Of a stretch of DNA of 64,000 nt, positions 42,706 to 50,980 are shown piece after piece (the stretch's first letter is position 1; each line of letters opens with the position of its first letter). Source of the stretch: Opitutaceae bacterium (GTDB lineage Bacteria; Verrucomicrobiota; Verrucomicrobiia; Opitutales; Opitutaceae); the NCBI GenBank assembly GCA_028280945.1, contig JANQKV010000047.1, forward strand, positions 62,001 to 126,000, in the 5' to 3' direction. The notes beneath the pieces were generated by a model. That model was not told the DNA's origin. It did not search any database and was given only the letters and a program-made list of their open reading frames with translations. The position numbers were made by a program, and so were the translations under genes.

Positions 42706-44376
42706 TCATCCCGCCTCCTGCGCGGGCACGGGTTGCAGTGTCACACCGCGCATGCGCACGCCTGCCAGCTTTTGCAGCACATCATCCGCATACTGCTCCG
42801 AAACGTCCACCAGCGAGTGCCGCTGTTTGAGATCGATTGCTCCCACGATCTGTGCGGGCAGGCGTGTCACCCCGGCAATCTTGCCCACAATGTCACCCGG
42901 TTTGGCGGCATGCTTGCGCCCGACATTAAAAAACAAGGTCACAAACCCTTGCTCGCGGCCGGTGCGGCCCGGCCGGTCGAAGGCCGGTTGCTGCGGTTTG
43001 TCGCGAAACTGCGGCGCTTCGCGGTCGCCCGGTTTTCCGCGGCCCTGGCCGGTCGCATGTGGGGTTGGTTCGACGGCCGGTTCCTTTACCCCGCCATGCA
43101 TGAGGTGAATCAACGCCGCCGAGATATCCGTGCTGGCAAAACCCTGTTCGAGCAATCGGTCAATCAGTCGATCCTGGCGGGCAAATTCGCCGGTTTCCAG
43201 AGTGGTCCGCAGCTTCTCAAAAAACTGATCTTCCCGGGCCTCTTCGATTTCGTCGATCGAGGGGATGCGGCCCCGGTGAATCTTAAGCCGGCCATGCCGA
43301 ATCATCGCCTGCAGTTTATAGATCTCGCGATTGGAAACGAACGTGAAGGCCTGGCCGGATTTGCCGGCCCGGCCGGTCCGACCGATGCGATGAGTGTAGT
43401 CCTCCGCATCATTCGGCAGGTCAAAATTGAAAACCACCTCGAGGTCATCGATGTCCAGGCCGCGGGCTGCGACATCGGTCGCGATCAAAAATTCAAAACC
43501 CTTGCGCTTGAATTTTTCCGTCACGCGGTTGCGCTGCGCTTGCGATATGTCGCCGTGCAATCGATCGGTCTGGTAGCCGCGGGCGTGGAGTTGTTCGTCC
43601 AGCTCGTCGACCATGATCTTGGTGGAGCAGAACACGATGCCATGCCGGAAGTCATAGCGATCGATGAGTCGGGTGAGCGCCTCAACCTTGGCCCGGCGTT
43701 GCACCTCAAAATAAACCTGCTCCACTCGCGGGGCGTTCTTGGCGTGGGCCTTGATCCTGACCTCAACCGGATCGTGGGTGTAACGCTTGATCAGGCCGCG
43801 GATCGCCGGTGGCATGGTGGCGGAGAAAAACAGCGACTGCCGGCCCGGCGGCGTGCCCGCCATGACCGTTTCGATGTCGTCGCGGAAACCCATGTCCAGC
43901 ATGCGGTCGCACTCGTCCAGGATCACCATGCGCAGGTCATCCAGCCGCAACGTGCCGCGCTCCATGTGGTCCATCACCCGGCCCGGCGTGCCGATCACGA
44001 TTTGGCTGCCGGCCTTGAGCGCACGAATCTGGCGATCGTAGGGCTGCCCCCCGTAGATCGGCACTTCCATGATGCCACGTTTGAACGAGGCCAACTTGTT
44101 GACCTCCTCCGCCACCTGCACGGCCAGCTCCCGGGTCGGGCAAAGAATCAGCACCTGCACCCGCTTTAGCTTGGGATTGATAGCTTCGATCGCCGGGATC
44201 GCAAAGGCTGCCGTCTTGCCCGAACCGGTGGCGGACTGACCCACCACATCACGTCCCTCCAGCAACGGCGGAATCACCGCCGTTTGGATCGGGGAGGCCT
44301 CCTCGAAACCCAGTTTGTCGACGGCTTTGAGCACCTCGGACGACAGGCCCAGCTCGTTGAAGGGACGTTTTTCCAT
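42706..44376 (-). CDS. DEAD-box ATP-dependent RNA helicase with DbpA-type C-terminal domain
   Basis: 556 residues from ATG 44376 (MEKRPFNELGLSSEV). Motifs in order: Q motif ASPIQTAVIPPLL, Walker A ATGSGKT, PTRELA, motif II DECD (Cys in place of Ala), SAT, VAARGLDIDDLE and HRIGRTGRAG. A basic Gly/Pro linker precedes a DbpA RNA-binding-like domain (VTLFFNVGRKHAAKPGDIVG, then HSLVDVSEQYADDVL). It remodels structured RNA, most likely in ribosome assembly. Close DbpA/CsdA-type relatives are cytoplasmic. Upstream residues before 44376 are not conserved-looking. Confidence 0.94.
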   Translation of the reverse strand: MEKRPFNELGLSSEVLKAVDKLGFEEASPIQTAVIPPLLEGRDVVGQSATGSGKTAAFAIPAIEAINPKLKRVQVLILCPTRELAVQVAEEVNKLASFKRGIMEVPIYGGQPYDRQIRALKAGSQIVIGTPGRVMDHMERGTLRLDDLRMVILDECDRMLDMGFRDDIETVMAGTPPGRQSLFFSATMPPAIRGLIKRYTHDPVEVRIKAHAKNAPRVEQVYFEVQRRAKVEALTRLIDRYDFRHGIVFCSTKIMVDELDEQLHARGYQTDRLHGDISQAQRNRVTEKFKRKGFEFLIATDVAARGLDIDDLEVVFNFDLPNDAEDYTHRIGRTGRAGKSGQAFTFVSNREIYKLQAMIRHGRLKIHRGRIPSIDEIEEAREDQFFEKLRTTLETGEFARQDRLIDRLLEQGFASTDISAALIHLMHGGVKEPAVEPTPHATGQGRGKPGDREAPQFRDKPQQPAFDRPGRTGREQGFVTLFFNVGRKHAAKPGDIVGKIAGVTRLPAQIVGAIDLKQRHSLVDVSEQYADDVLQKLAGVRMRGVTLQPVPAQEAG

Positions 44377-44436
44377 CCCCGCTGCTACCCGAGCGCTTCG
44401 TGACAAGCGATCAGAATAAACCGGGGTGTTCTAACG

Positions 44437-44961
44437 TTAGCCCTCGGGAGGCACATCCCGAGTGAGCCCGAAGATCCCCTCCCGCCAGTCCGGATACCGG
44501 GCCAACAGGTCATTGCGGTCGGCCAACTCGAAATCCGTCCACCGAAACTCCGGGGCCACGATGCACGAAACCAACGCCCAGCTTCCGCCGGCAGTCAGAC
44601 GGGTGCCTTGCCAGACTTCCGCGGGAATCACATTCTGCGGGACGGCGCCCGCGCCCAAATCCATGCCAAGCCTCACCCACTCGCCATGACCATCGGGATA
44701 GAGGCGCAATGACTCCAGGGTGTCGCCGGCGTGCCAGCACCAGATTTCGTCCGTCCGCAACACGTGCATGGCCGAAAACGCCTCGGGCGTGAACAAAGCG
44801 TAGATCACTGAATAGGCCCGGGTGCTCTCCGTCGATTCGCCGCGCATCACGTAGTAGGGGGCCTCCGTGGTCCGCCGAAAAAATCCACCTTCTTGATCGA
44901 GCGGCTCCAACTGCAAGGCATCGATAATGGCCGCGGCCTCCGGTGCGATGGCGGGCTTCAT
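44437..44961 (-). CDS. cupin family protein (DUF985)
   Basis: 174 residues. The order IIDALQLEPLDQEGGFFRRT, STRAYSVIYALFTPEAFSAMHVLRTDEIWCWHAGD, VIPAEVWQGTRLTAGGSWAL, VAPEFRWTDFELADR is typical of the DUF985 cupin family. Its His/Glu metal pocket resembles RmlC-like cupins; reaction unknown. The start at 44961 overlaps the stop of the upstream methyltransferase gene by 4 bases. Confidence 0.9.
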   Translation of the reverse strand: MKPAIAPEAAAIIDALQLEPLDQEGGFFRRTTEAPYYVMRGESTESTRAYSVIYALFTPEAFSAMHVLRTDEIWCWHAGDTLESLRLYPDGHGEWVRLGMDLGAGAVPQNVIPAEVWQGTRLTAGGSWALVSCIVAPEFRWTDFELADRNDLLARYPDWREGIFGLTRDVPPEG

Positions 44962-45509
44962 GCCAGTTTTTCGAAGACGAAGAGGTGATTGAGGCCCAGT
45001 TGAAACTTGGACCGATGGACCAGGGCAAAACGCGGCTCCGCAAAGATCTGCAGGGTTTCCTCGGGCTGAAATCCAAAATGCTCTTCCAATGACATTCCGT
45101 CGATCAAGCGGAGCTTCTTCAGCACATCGAGAATGCGATCCACCGCCGGCCCTGGAACGGTAATGACCACCCGGCCACCGGTACGCAAAAGCCAATGGCA
45201 GGCCGCCACCAAACTCGACTGCCGATCGCAGGGAATATGTTCGAGCACCGCCAACATGGTGATTGCATCCCACTCGCCAACTTCGGGGGCAACTTCAGGA
45301 AAATAACCCGGATGGATGGACCAACGGCCGCGACTCTGCACTTCGTCACTCAAGGGCTCGACCCCAAAACCTTCCTCCAACTGGTCACCCAGGGCCCGGA
45401 ACAACTCTCCCTGAAATGCACCTACATCGATCACGCGTTTGGCGTCGGGCAAATGACGACAGCACTGCCGAATCCGCCAATCCTGCAAAACTCGATCGAC
45501 ATACCTCAT
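44958..45509 (-). CDS. class I SAM-dependent methyltransferase
   Basis: 183 residues beginning MRYVDRVLQDWRIRQC. Motif I is RVIDVGAFQGELFRALG, ITMLAVLEHIPCDRQSSLV and LLRTGGRVVITVPGPA follow. The N-terminal RVLQDWRIRQCCRHLP segment is common to a group of methyltransferases in surface-polysaccharide contexts. Its stop overlaps the cupin start by 4 bases, so they are co-transcribed. Substrate unknown. Confidence 0.82.
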   Translation of the reverse strand: MRYVDRVLQDWRIRQCCRHLPDAKRVIDVGAFQGELFRALGDQLEEGFGVEPLSDEVQSRGRWSIHPGYFPEVAPEVGEWDAITMLAVLEHIPCDRQSSLVAACHWLLRTGGRVVITVPGPAVDRILDVLKKLRLIDGMSLEEHFGFQPEETLQIFAEPRFALVHRSKFQLGLNHLFVFEKLA

Positions 45510-45704
45510 CCCTCTCACCTTCAGGTGTCGTTGACAGTGGATGCGACCAAATTCCCGGCAAACCAAACTTCTTCGTGAACTTTTAGCAGAACGAATCCCC
45601 CCATGACCGGATCAACGGTTGTCGACCAGGCCTTCCAGCAACTAAGCACGGAGGATCAAGCCGCCTCCCCTTCCTCACCGCGGCGTTCCCAAACTCCCAC
45701 GCTG

Positions 45705-48700
45705 ATGCGAATCCTCGCCCTTCTCATGCTGGCCGCCCTCCCCTCCGTCGCTTCCGACTCACCTTCGACGGGGGAGGAAAAACCTCCTCGGATCGTCTTC
45801 CTGACCGGCGATGAGGAATATCGCTCGGAGGAATCGATGCCGATGCTCGCCCGCATTCTCCGCCGGGACTTCGACTTCGACGTCCATGTGGGATTCTCGG
45901 TCAATGAGCACGGCTTCGTAGACCCGAACGCCGCCGCATCACTCACGGGCACGGAGCATTTGGCGGATGCCGATCTGGCAGTGCTGTTTCTGCGCTTCCG
46001 CCGACCCGACGAAGCCACCTTTCAACGCATCCTGGATTTTCTTGCCGCGGGCAAGCCGGTGGTGGCATTTCGCACATCCACTCATGCATTTCGCTTTGGT
46101 CCCAATTCGCCTCATGGGGAATGGGGTCATCAAACCGAAACGGAGTTCTATGCCGGCGGAAAGTTGATCCGTGAGCTTGTGGGCCAAAAATGGATCACGC
46201 ACCACGGTCACTTCGATGATGGCGCCAGCCCGCTGACCGAGGTGAGCCTGGATGCAAGTCACGCAAACCACCCCATCCTCACCGGCGTCGATCCATTCGC
46301 AGCATACTCGTGGCTCTATCACGTTGAAGGCGGCGGGGACACCGTGGCCGGGAATCCGGCGTTCCTGCTGCATGGCCGCGCCCTCCGATCCAACCACGCC
46401 GACGCCGGTCGCCTCGATCGGTTTCCCCTGGAAAACCCGGTCGCCTGGGCCAGCCACCATGATTTTGGCAAAGCACCTGCGCGGGTGTTTACCACCACCC
46501 TGGGGCACCCCTACGACTTCCGTGAACCCGCCATGCGCCGCCTGGCGCTGCAAGGCATCTTGTGGGCGCTCGACCGCGAAGACCTGATTCCGGCGGAAGG
46601 TGTTGGGGTTGAGCCGGTGGCCCCCTATGAGCCCCACAACTCGGGGTTCGGCGACAAGTTCAAACCCGGCCACCACCCGGCCGACTTTTTTCCGGCGCGA
46701 GAAGTCGGCGCAGGACGCCCCCGCCATCCGCAACCCCGCATCGCAGCCCCGTCATTCCACCAGACCACCCTGCCCCTCGACCTCGATTCGGGCAGCACGA
46801 TCGCAATCGTGGGCGGCGGTCTGGGCGAACGCCTGCAGTATCACGGTTATTTCGAAGGTGCGGTGCAGAGCGCCTTTGCAGAGAAGCACTGGCGATTTCG
46901 CAACCTGGCCAACTCCGGTGACACCGCGGGACTGCGACCGCACGCCGGTCGCGCCACCGCTTGGGCGTTCCCCGGGGCGGATCGTTTTCATCCCCAGCAT
47001 CGCGCCCACCGCGGCCGGGGGCACTACCCCTACCCGGACGAATGGCTGACGACTGTGGGCACCGACGTCGTGTTGGGGTTTTTTGGATACAGTGAGTCCT
47101 TCGCCGGGCCCGCCGGGGTGGAAAATTTCCAAGCCGAACTGCGCGCATGGATCCGTCACACCCGCACCCGCCGTTACGATGGTGAAGCTGCCCCGGACAT
47201 CGTCCTCGTCTCACCCATCGCTTTCGAGGACCGCTCCGCCACGGATGACCTGCCCGACGGCCGGGCGACCAATGCCAACCTCGCGCTTTACACCCGGGCT
47301 ATGCTTGAAGTGGCCGCCGAGATGGGGGTGGGGGCGGTGGATGCATTTCAACCTTCACAATCCTGGTATGACGCCAGCGAAGATTACCTGACCCTCAACG
47401 GCTGCCATCTGAATGCATCCGGATATGAGAAGTTTTCCGCCTTTCTCGCCGAGCGGCTCTTCGGCAATGCCGGCCGGCCCTCGACGGAGTTGCTGGCCGC
47501 CATCGACGACAAAAACTGGCTGTGGGACAACGACTACCGGATGCCCAACGGCGTGCACGCCTTCGGTCGTCGCTGGCAACCGTTCGGTGATTTCAATTAC
47601 CCGGAGGAGTTCGAAAAGATTCGGCAGATGACCAACCTGCGGGACCCGGTGATCTGGGCCGCCGCCCGGGGCGAACGCAGCGCCGCTGATGACGGGAAGA
47701 CCCGTGACCTCACTCCTGTCTCCAGCAACTTTCATCGTGAGATCACCTACCTGCCCGAATCCAGGGCGGTGGAGAAAATCACTCCCGCCGAAGGATTTGC
47801 CATCAATCTGTTCGCGGACGAGTCGATGTTTCCCGAGCTCGCCAATCCCGTGCAGTTGTCCTTCGACAATCGCGGCCGCCTGTGGGTCGCCGTCATGCCA
47901 AGTTATCCGCACTACCGTCCGGGCGACACGCGACCCAACGACAAACTGCTGATCCTGGAAGACACGGATGGTGACGGCCGCGCCGACTCGCGCACGGTGT
48001 TCGCCGATGGCCTGCACCTGCCCATTGGGTTCGCGTTCCAGCCCGACGGCAGCGTGATTGTTTCGCAGCAACCGCGGTTGATTCGCTTGATCGACGAAGA
48101 TGGTGACGACCAGGCGGATCGCCGGGAGATCCTGCTGACCGGGTTCGACAACCACGACACCCACCACGCCATCGGTGCATTCACCACCGGCCCGACGGGT
48201 GATCTCTACCTGCTCGAAGGCGTGTTTCTGCACTCTCAAGTGGAGACGCCCTACGGAACCGAGCGGGGAGTCGACGCCCATGTCTGGCGACTTGACCCCC
48301 GCACCTGGCGACTGGAAAAGTTCAATCAAGCGGAGATGTGGAATCCCTGGGGGTTGGCGTTTGACGAATGGGGACAAACGTTCGTCGCGGATGCGTCCGA
48401 TGGGCAAAATACCTGGTCCACCTCACGCTCCGCCGAGCTTCCCCTGGGCAGGCAGCACCCAAAATCCCGCCAGTTTACAACCCAAACCGTGCGGCCCACC
48501 AGTGGGGCGGCCTTCGTCTCCGGCCGCCATTTTCCAACCGAGCAGGCAGGTGACTTTCTGGTCGCCAACTGCATTGGGTTTCTGGGCATCAAACAGCACA
48601 TCGTCCGCGACAAAGGCTCCGGTTTCACCGGCGAACCACGCCAGGATCTGATCTCGGGCACCGACCCCAACTTCCGGCCGGTCGACCTCGAATTTGCCCC

Positions 48701-49931
48701 GGATGGATCGCTCTACGTGGTCGATTGGCACAACGCCCTGATCGGGCACATGCAACATTCCGCACGCGATCCCAACCGTGACACACAACACGGCCGGATC
48801 TTTCGCATCACCTCCACCGAAAACCCGTTGTTGGAACCGTCCAAGATTGCGGATGCCTCCATCGAAGACCTCCTGAACGTGCTGCTGCTACCGGAGCAGG
48901 AAGCACACGTGCGGGCGCGACGCGAGCTCTGGGGACGTGATCCAGCCGGGATAATTGCAGCTATGGATAAATGGCTCGCGTCAGCAGGCGGCATCGATCG
49001 CGTTCCGCCCGCCCAACTCCTGCAGGCCCTTTGGGTAACCGCCGGCCAGGGTTTGCCGGACGACAGGTTGCTCGAACGCGCCCTGACCCACAAGATGCCC
49101 GAAGTGCGGGCTGCCGCAGTCCGGGTATTGCGCCACGCCCGCTTCGAGTTATCCGAGAACCGTGTGCATGCCGCCACCCTGCGGGCTGCTCGAGACGAAC
49201 ACCCGCGCGTGCGCACTGAAGCCATCGCCTTGGCAACTTGGCTGGAAGACAGTGAAGCAGGTGCCCGGGTTTTCCTCGCCGGGCTCGAACAACCCGTTGA
49301 TGCAAACATGGCCGACATGGTTGAATCGATTTTCTGGGAGCTCGGCGATGAAATCGCTGCGCTGAATCCACCCGCGGATTCGACTGCCGCTCGATTTATG
49401 GCGGGTAACCACCGCTTCGTTGAACCCGAGAGCACCGTCAACCCACCCGTGCTGAACCTGAGTGCCGAGGACATGCGCCTGTTCACCCTCGGACGTGAAG
49501 TCTACAACCGCGAAGCTTCCTGCGCCATGTGCCATCAACCGAATGGAGAAGGCTTGGCCGGTATTTACCCACCTCTGACCGACACTTCGGAGGAGGGTCG
49601 TAACCAATGGGTTCTGGGCAACGAGGAGCGCCTGATCAAGCTGGTGCTCAAGGGTATCACGGGACGCATCGAAGTGGGCGACCGGGTTTACGATCCCGCC
49701 AATGGCGTGCCCCCCATGACCGGCTTTGAACACCTCCTCAACGACGAGGAAATTGCCGCCGTGTTGACCTACATCCGCAGCGCCTTCCATTGGGGATTTT
49801 CCGGACCCGTGAAACCCGGGACGGTTGCCCGTGTTCGGGCGGAAGTCGCGGACAAGGAAGGCTTTTACACGGTGGAGGAACTCCTCTCCGAACACCCTTT
49901 CACCGACGCCGAATCCTTCATCGAAAACTGA
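45705..49931 (+). CDS. giant secreted ThuA - SGNH - PVC-type propeller - HEAT - cytochrome c fusion
   Basis: 1408 residues from ATG 45705, which gives a signal peptide (MRILALLMLAALPSVAS). Domains in order: ThuA-like glutamine-amidotransferase fold (~28-250, IVFLTGDEEYRSEE); an SGNH/GDSL-like hydrolase (~362-587, IAIVGGGLGERLQ, a FGYSESF stretch, GCHLNASGYEKFS); a PVC-type dehydrogenase-like beta-propeller (~690-1020, ITPAEGFAINLFADESMFP, VQLSFDNRGRLWVAV, HHAIGAFTTGPTGDLYLLEG); HEAT-like repeats; and a cytochrome c with CAMCH at residue 1273. This set is characteristic of Planctomycetes-Verrucomicrobia and is thought to oxidise or deacylate carbohydrate outside the cytoplasm; no member's substrate is read here. 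Upstream in-frame ATG 45603 would precede the signal peptide. Confidence 0.9.
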   Translation: MRILALLMLAALPSVASDSPSTGEEKPPRIVFLTGDEEYRSEESMPMLARILRRDFDFDVHVGFSVNEHGFVDPNAAASLTGTEHLADADLAVLFLRFRRPDEATFQRILDFLAAGKPVVAFRTSTHAFRFGPNSPHGEWGHQTETEFYAGGKLIRELVGQKWITHHGHFDDGASPLTEVSLDASHANHPILTGVDPFAAYSWLYHVEGGGDTVAGNPAFLLHGRALRSNHADAGRLDRFPLENPVAWASHHDFGKAPARVFTTTLGHPYDFREPAMRRLALQGILWALDREDLIPAEGVGVEPVAPYEPHNSGFGDKFKPGHHPADFFPAREVGAGRPRHPQPRIAAPSFHQTTLPLDLDSGSTIAIVGGGLGERLQYHGYFEGAVQSAFAEKHWRFRNLANSGDTAGLRPHAGRATAWAFPGADRFHPQHRAHRGRGHYPYPDEWLTTVGTDVVLGFFGYSESFAGPAGVENFQAELRAWIRHTRTRRYDGEAAPDIVLVSPIAFEDRSATDDLPDGRATNANLALYTRAMLEVAAEMGVGAVDAFQPSQSWYDASEDYLTLNGCHLNASGYEKFSAFLAERLFGNAGRPSTELLAAIDDKNWLWDNDYRMPNGVHAFGRRWQPFGDFNYPEEFEKIRQMTNLRDPVIWAAARGERSAADDGKTRDLTPVSSNFHREITYLPESRAVEKITPAEGFAINLFADESMFPELANPVQLSFDNRGRLWVAVMPSYPHYRPGDTRPNDKLLILEDTDGDGRADSRTVFADGLHLPIGFAFQPDGSVIVSQQPRLIRLIDEDGDDQADRREILLTGFDNHDTHHAIGAFTTGPTGDLYLLEGVFLHSQVETPYGTERGVDAHVWRLDPRTWRLEKFNQAEMWNPWGLAFDEWGQTFVADASDGQNTWSTSRSAELPLGRQHPKSRQFTTQTVRPTSGAAFVSGRHFPTEQAGDFLVANCIGFLGIKQHIVRDKGSGFTGEPRQDLISGTDPNFRPVDLEFAPDGSLYVVDWHNALIGHMQHSARDPNRDTQHGRIFRITSTENPLLEPSKIADASIEDLLNVLLLPEQEAHVRARRELWGRDPAGIIAAMDKWLASAGGIDRVPPAQLLQALWVTAGQGLPDDRLLERALTHKMPEVRAAAVRVLRHARFELSENRVHAATLRAARDEHPRVRTEAIALATWLEDSEAGARVFLAGLEQPVDANMADMVESIFWELGDEIAALNPPADSTAARFMAGNHRFVEPESTVNPPVLNLSAEDMRLFTLGREVYNREASCAMCHQPNGEGLAGIYPPLTDTSEEGRNQWVLGNEERLIKLVLKGITGRIEVGDRVYDPANGVPPMTGFEHLLNDEEIAAVLTYIRSAFHWGFSGPVKPGTVARVRAEVADKEGFYTVEELLSEHPFTDAESFIEN

Positions 49932-49961
49932 GCCTCTCCAGGGAGGCGCATGCCTGATCGA

Positions 49962-50750
49962 CTAACGAGCCTCTGCCGCCACCAATCCCGCCATGGCATC
50001 GGGTTGCACCAGCCGCACGCGCCCACGATGCCTCCCCTCGTCCGTCACGGGGCCATCGGCGATGAGCAACCGTCCCTTCGATACGCCCACGATGCCCAGC
50101 GAGCAGTCGAACGGGAAATGTCCGGTTAGCCGGAAATCCTCATCGGTGGTAAGCAGCGTGCGAATCCTGCCGTAGCACCCAAACCACCAGCGTCCGTCAT
50201 GCCAGGCCGCCGTCTGGATGCCCAAACGTGTCCAACCACTGGCGATCTCATGCCGCTCCACGAACCGAAAATCGGCGGTGTATTCGTAGACGTAGTTTTC
50301 GATCCAGCCGTTCGGCAGTCCACCCACCACAAAATACCGCCCGTCCTTCACGTCCATGCCACCCGCGCCATGAACGACTTCCGGCACCGGATGACGCGCC
50401 AGTAACGACAGGTCCTCGGCATCATACACATAAACCCAGGAATCCGCCTGGCCGGCCAACTCATTGAATTTGCCCAGATTCACCGCCACGTAAACGCGGC
50501 CCGCCTCGTAACAAAGATCACCCTGATGATTTGGCGCGTTTACCTTGGTAAGGATCCGTCCTCCGTCGGTGGTCTTCACGATCTCGGTTGTGAAGGACCA
50601 ATACAAGTGCCCGACGTTATCCCGTGCCACCCCCTGCAGGTGGAAGGCATAATCTCCCTCGCAGACGATCCATGTGTGGTCATCCATCGCCGCATGGCTC
50701 AACCCACCCAACCACACTCCGGCTAAAAACAGCGTCAAAGATTGTCTCAT
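49962..50750 (-). CDS. secreted beta-propeller-like protein of unknown function
   Basis: 262 residues. MRQSLTLFLAGVWLGGLSHA is a signal peptide. The mature part has repeated blade-like segments (GVARDNVGHLYWSFTTEIVK, YEAGRVYVAVNLG, SWVYVYDAEDLSLLARHPVP, AAWHDGRWWFGCYG), suggesting a small propeller or SMP-30-like fold. No catalytic motif is obvious. It is convergent with the 1408-residue fusion gene (30-base gap). No family name can be given. Confidence 0.75.
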   Translation of the reverse strand: MRQSLTLFLAGVWLGGLSHAAMDDHTWIVCEGDYAFHLQGVARDNVGHLYWSFTTEIVKTTDGGRILTKVNAPNHQGDLCYEAGRVYVAVNLGKFNELAGQADSWVYVYDAEDLSLLARHPVPEVVHGAGGMDVKDGRYFVVGGLPNGWIENYVYEYTADFRFVERHEIASGWTRLGIQTAAWHDGRWWFGCYGRIRTLLTTDEDFRLTGHFPFDCSLGIVGVSKGRLLIADGPVTDEGRHRGRVRLVQPDAMAGLVAAEAR

Positions 50751-50845
50751 CGCATTATCTTGTGCGCTACTGAGCGCCGAGCGAAAGCCCCTCCTCGGTT
50801 ACAATCCGGCAACACCGCCAACCTGAATTCGCAGTGCCTGCCACG

Positions 50846-50977
50846 AGGAATTCTCCGATTCTGTTAAACCAACGCATCGCTCGCGTGCGCATTGAAATTG
50901 CCGCCCAAGACGACCTTTACGCTGTCGAAGGATTCCTGAAGGAACACCCCTTCACCAAAGCCGAGTATTTTACTCGC
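50846..50977 (+). pseudogene. decayed C-terminal tail of a cytochrome c-type (PVC) protein
   Basis: Translation here gives IARVRIEIAAQDDLYAVEG then FLKEHPFTKAEYF. It matches the very C-terminus of the 1408-residue protein (VARVRAEVADKEGFYTVEE then LLSEHPFTDAESF) at most positions. The DNA is diverged, so it is the tail of another family member and not a recent duplication. Everything upstream is lost, and the frame runs into the antisense end of the gene at 50981. Confidence 0.7.
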
Positions 50978-50980
50978 GCA

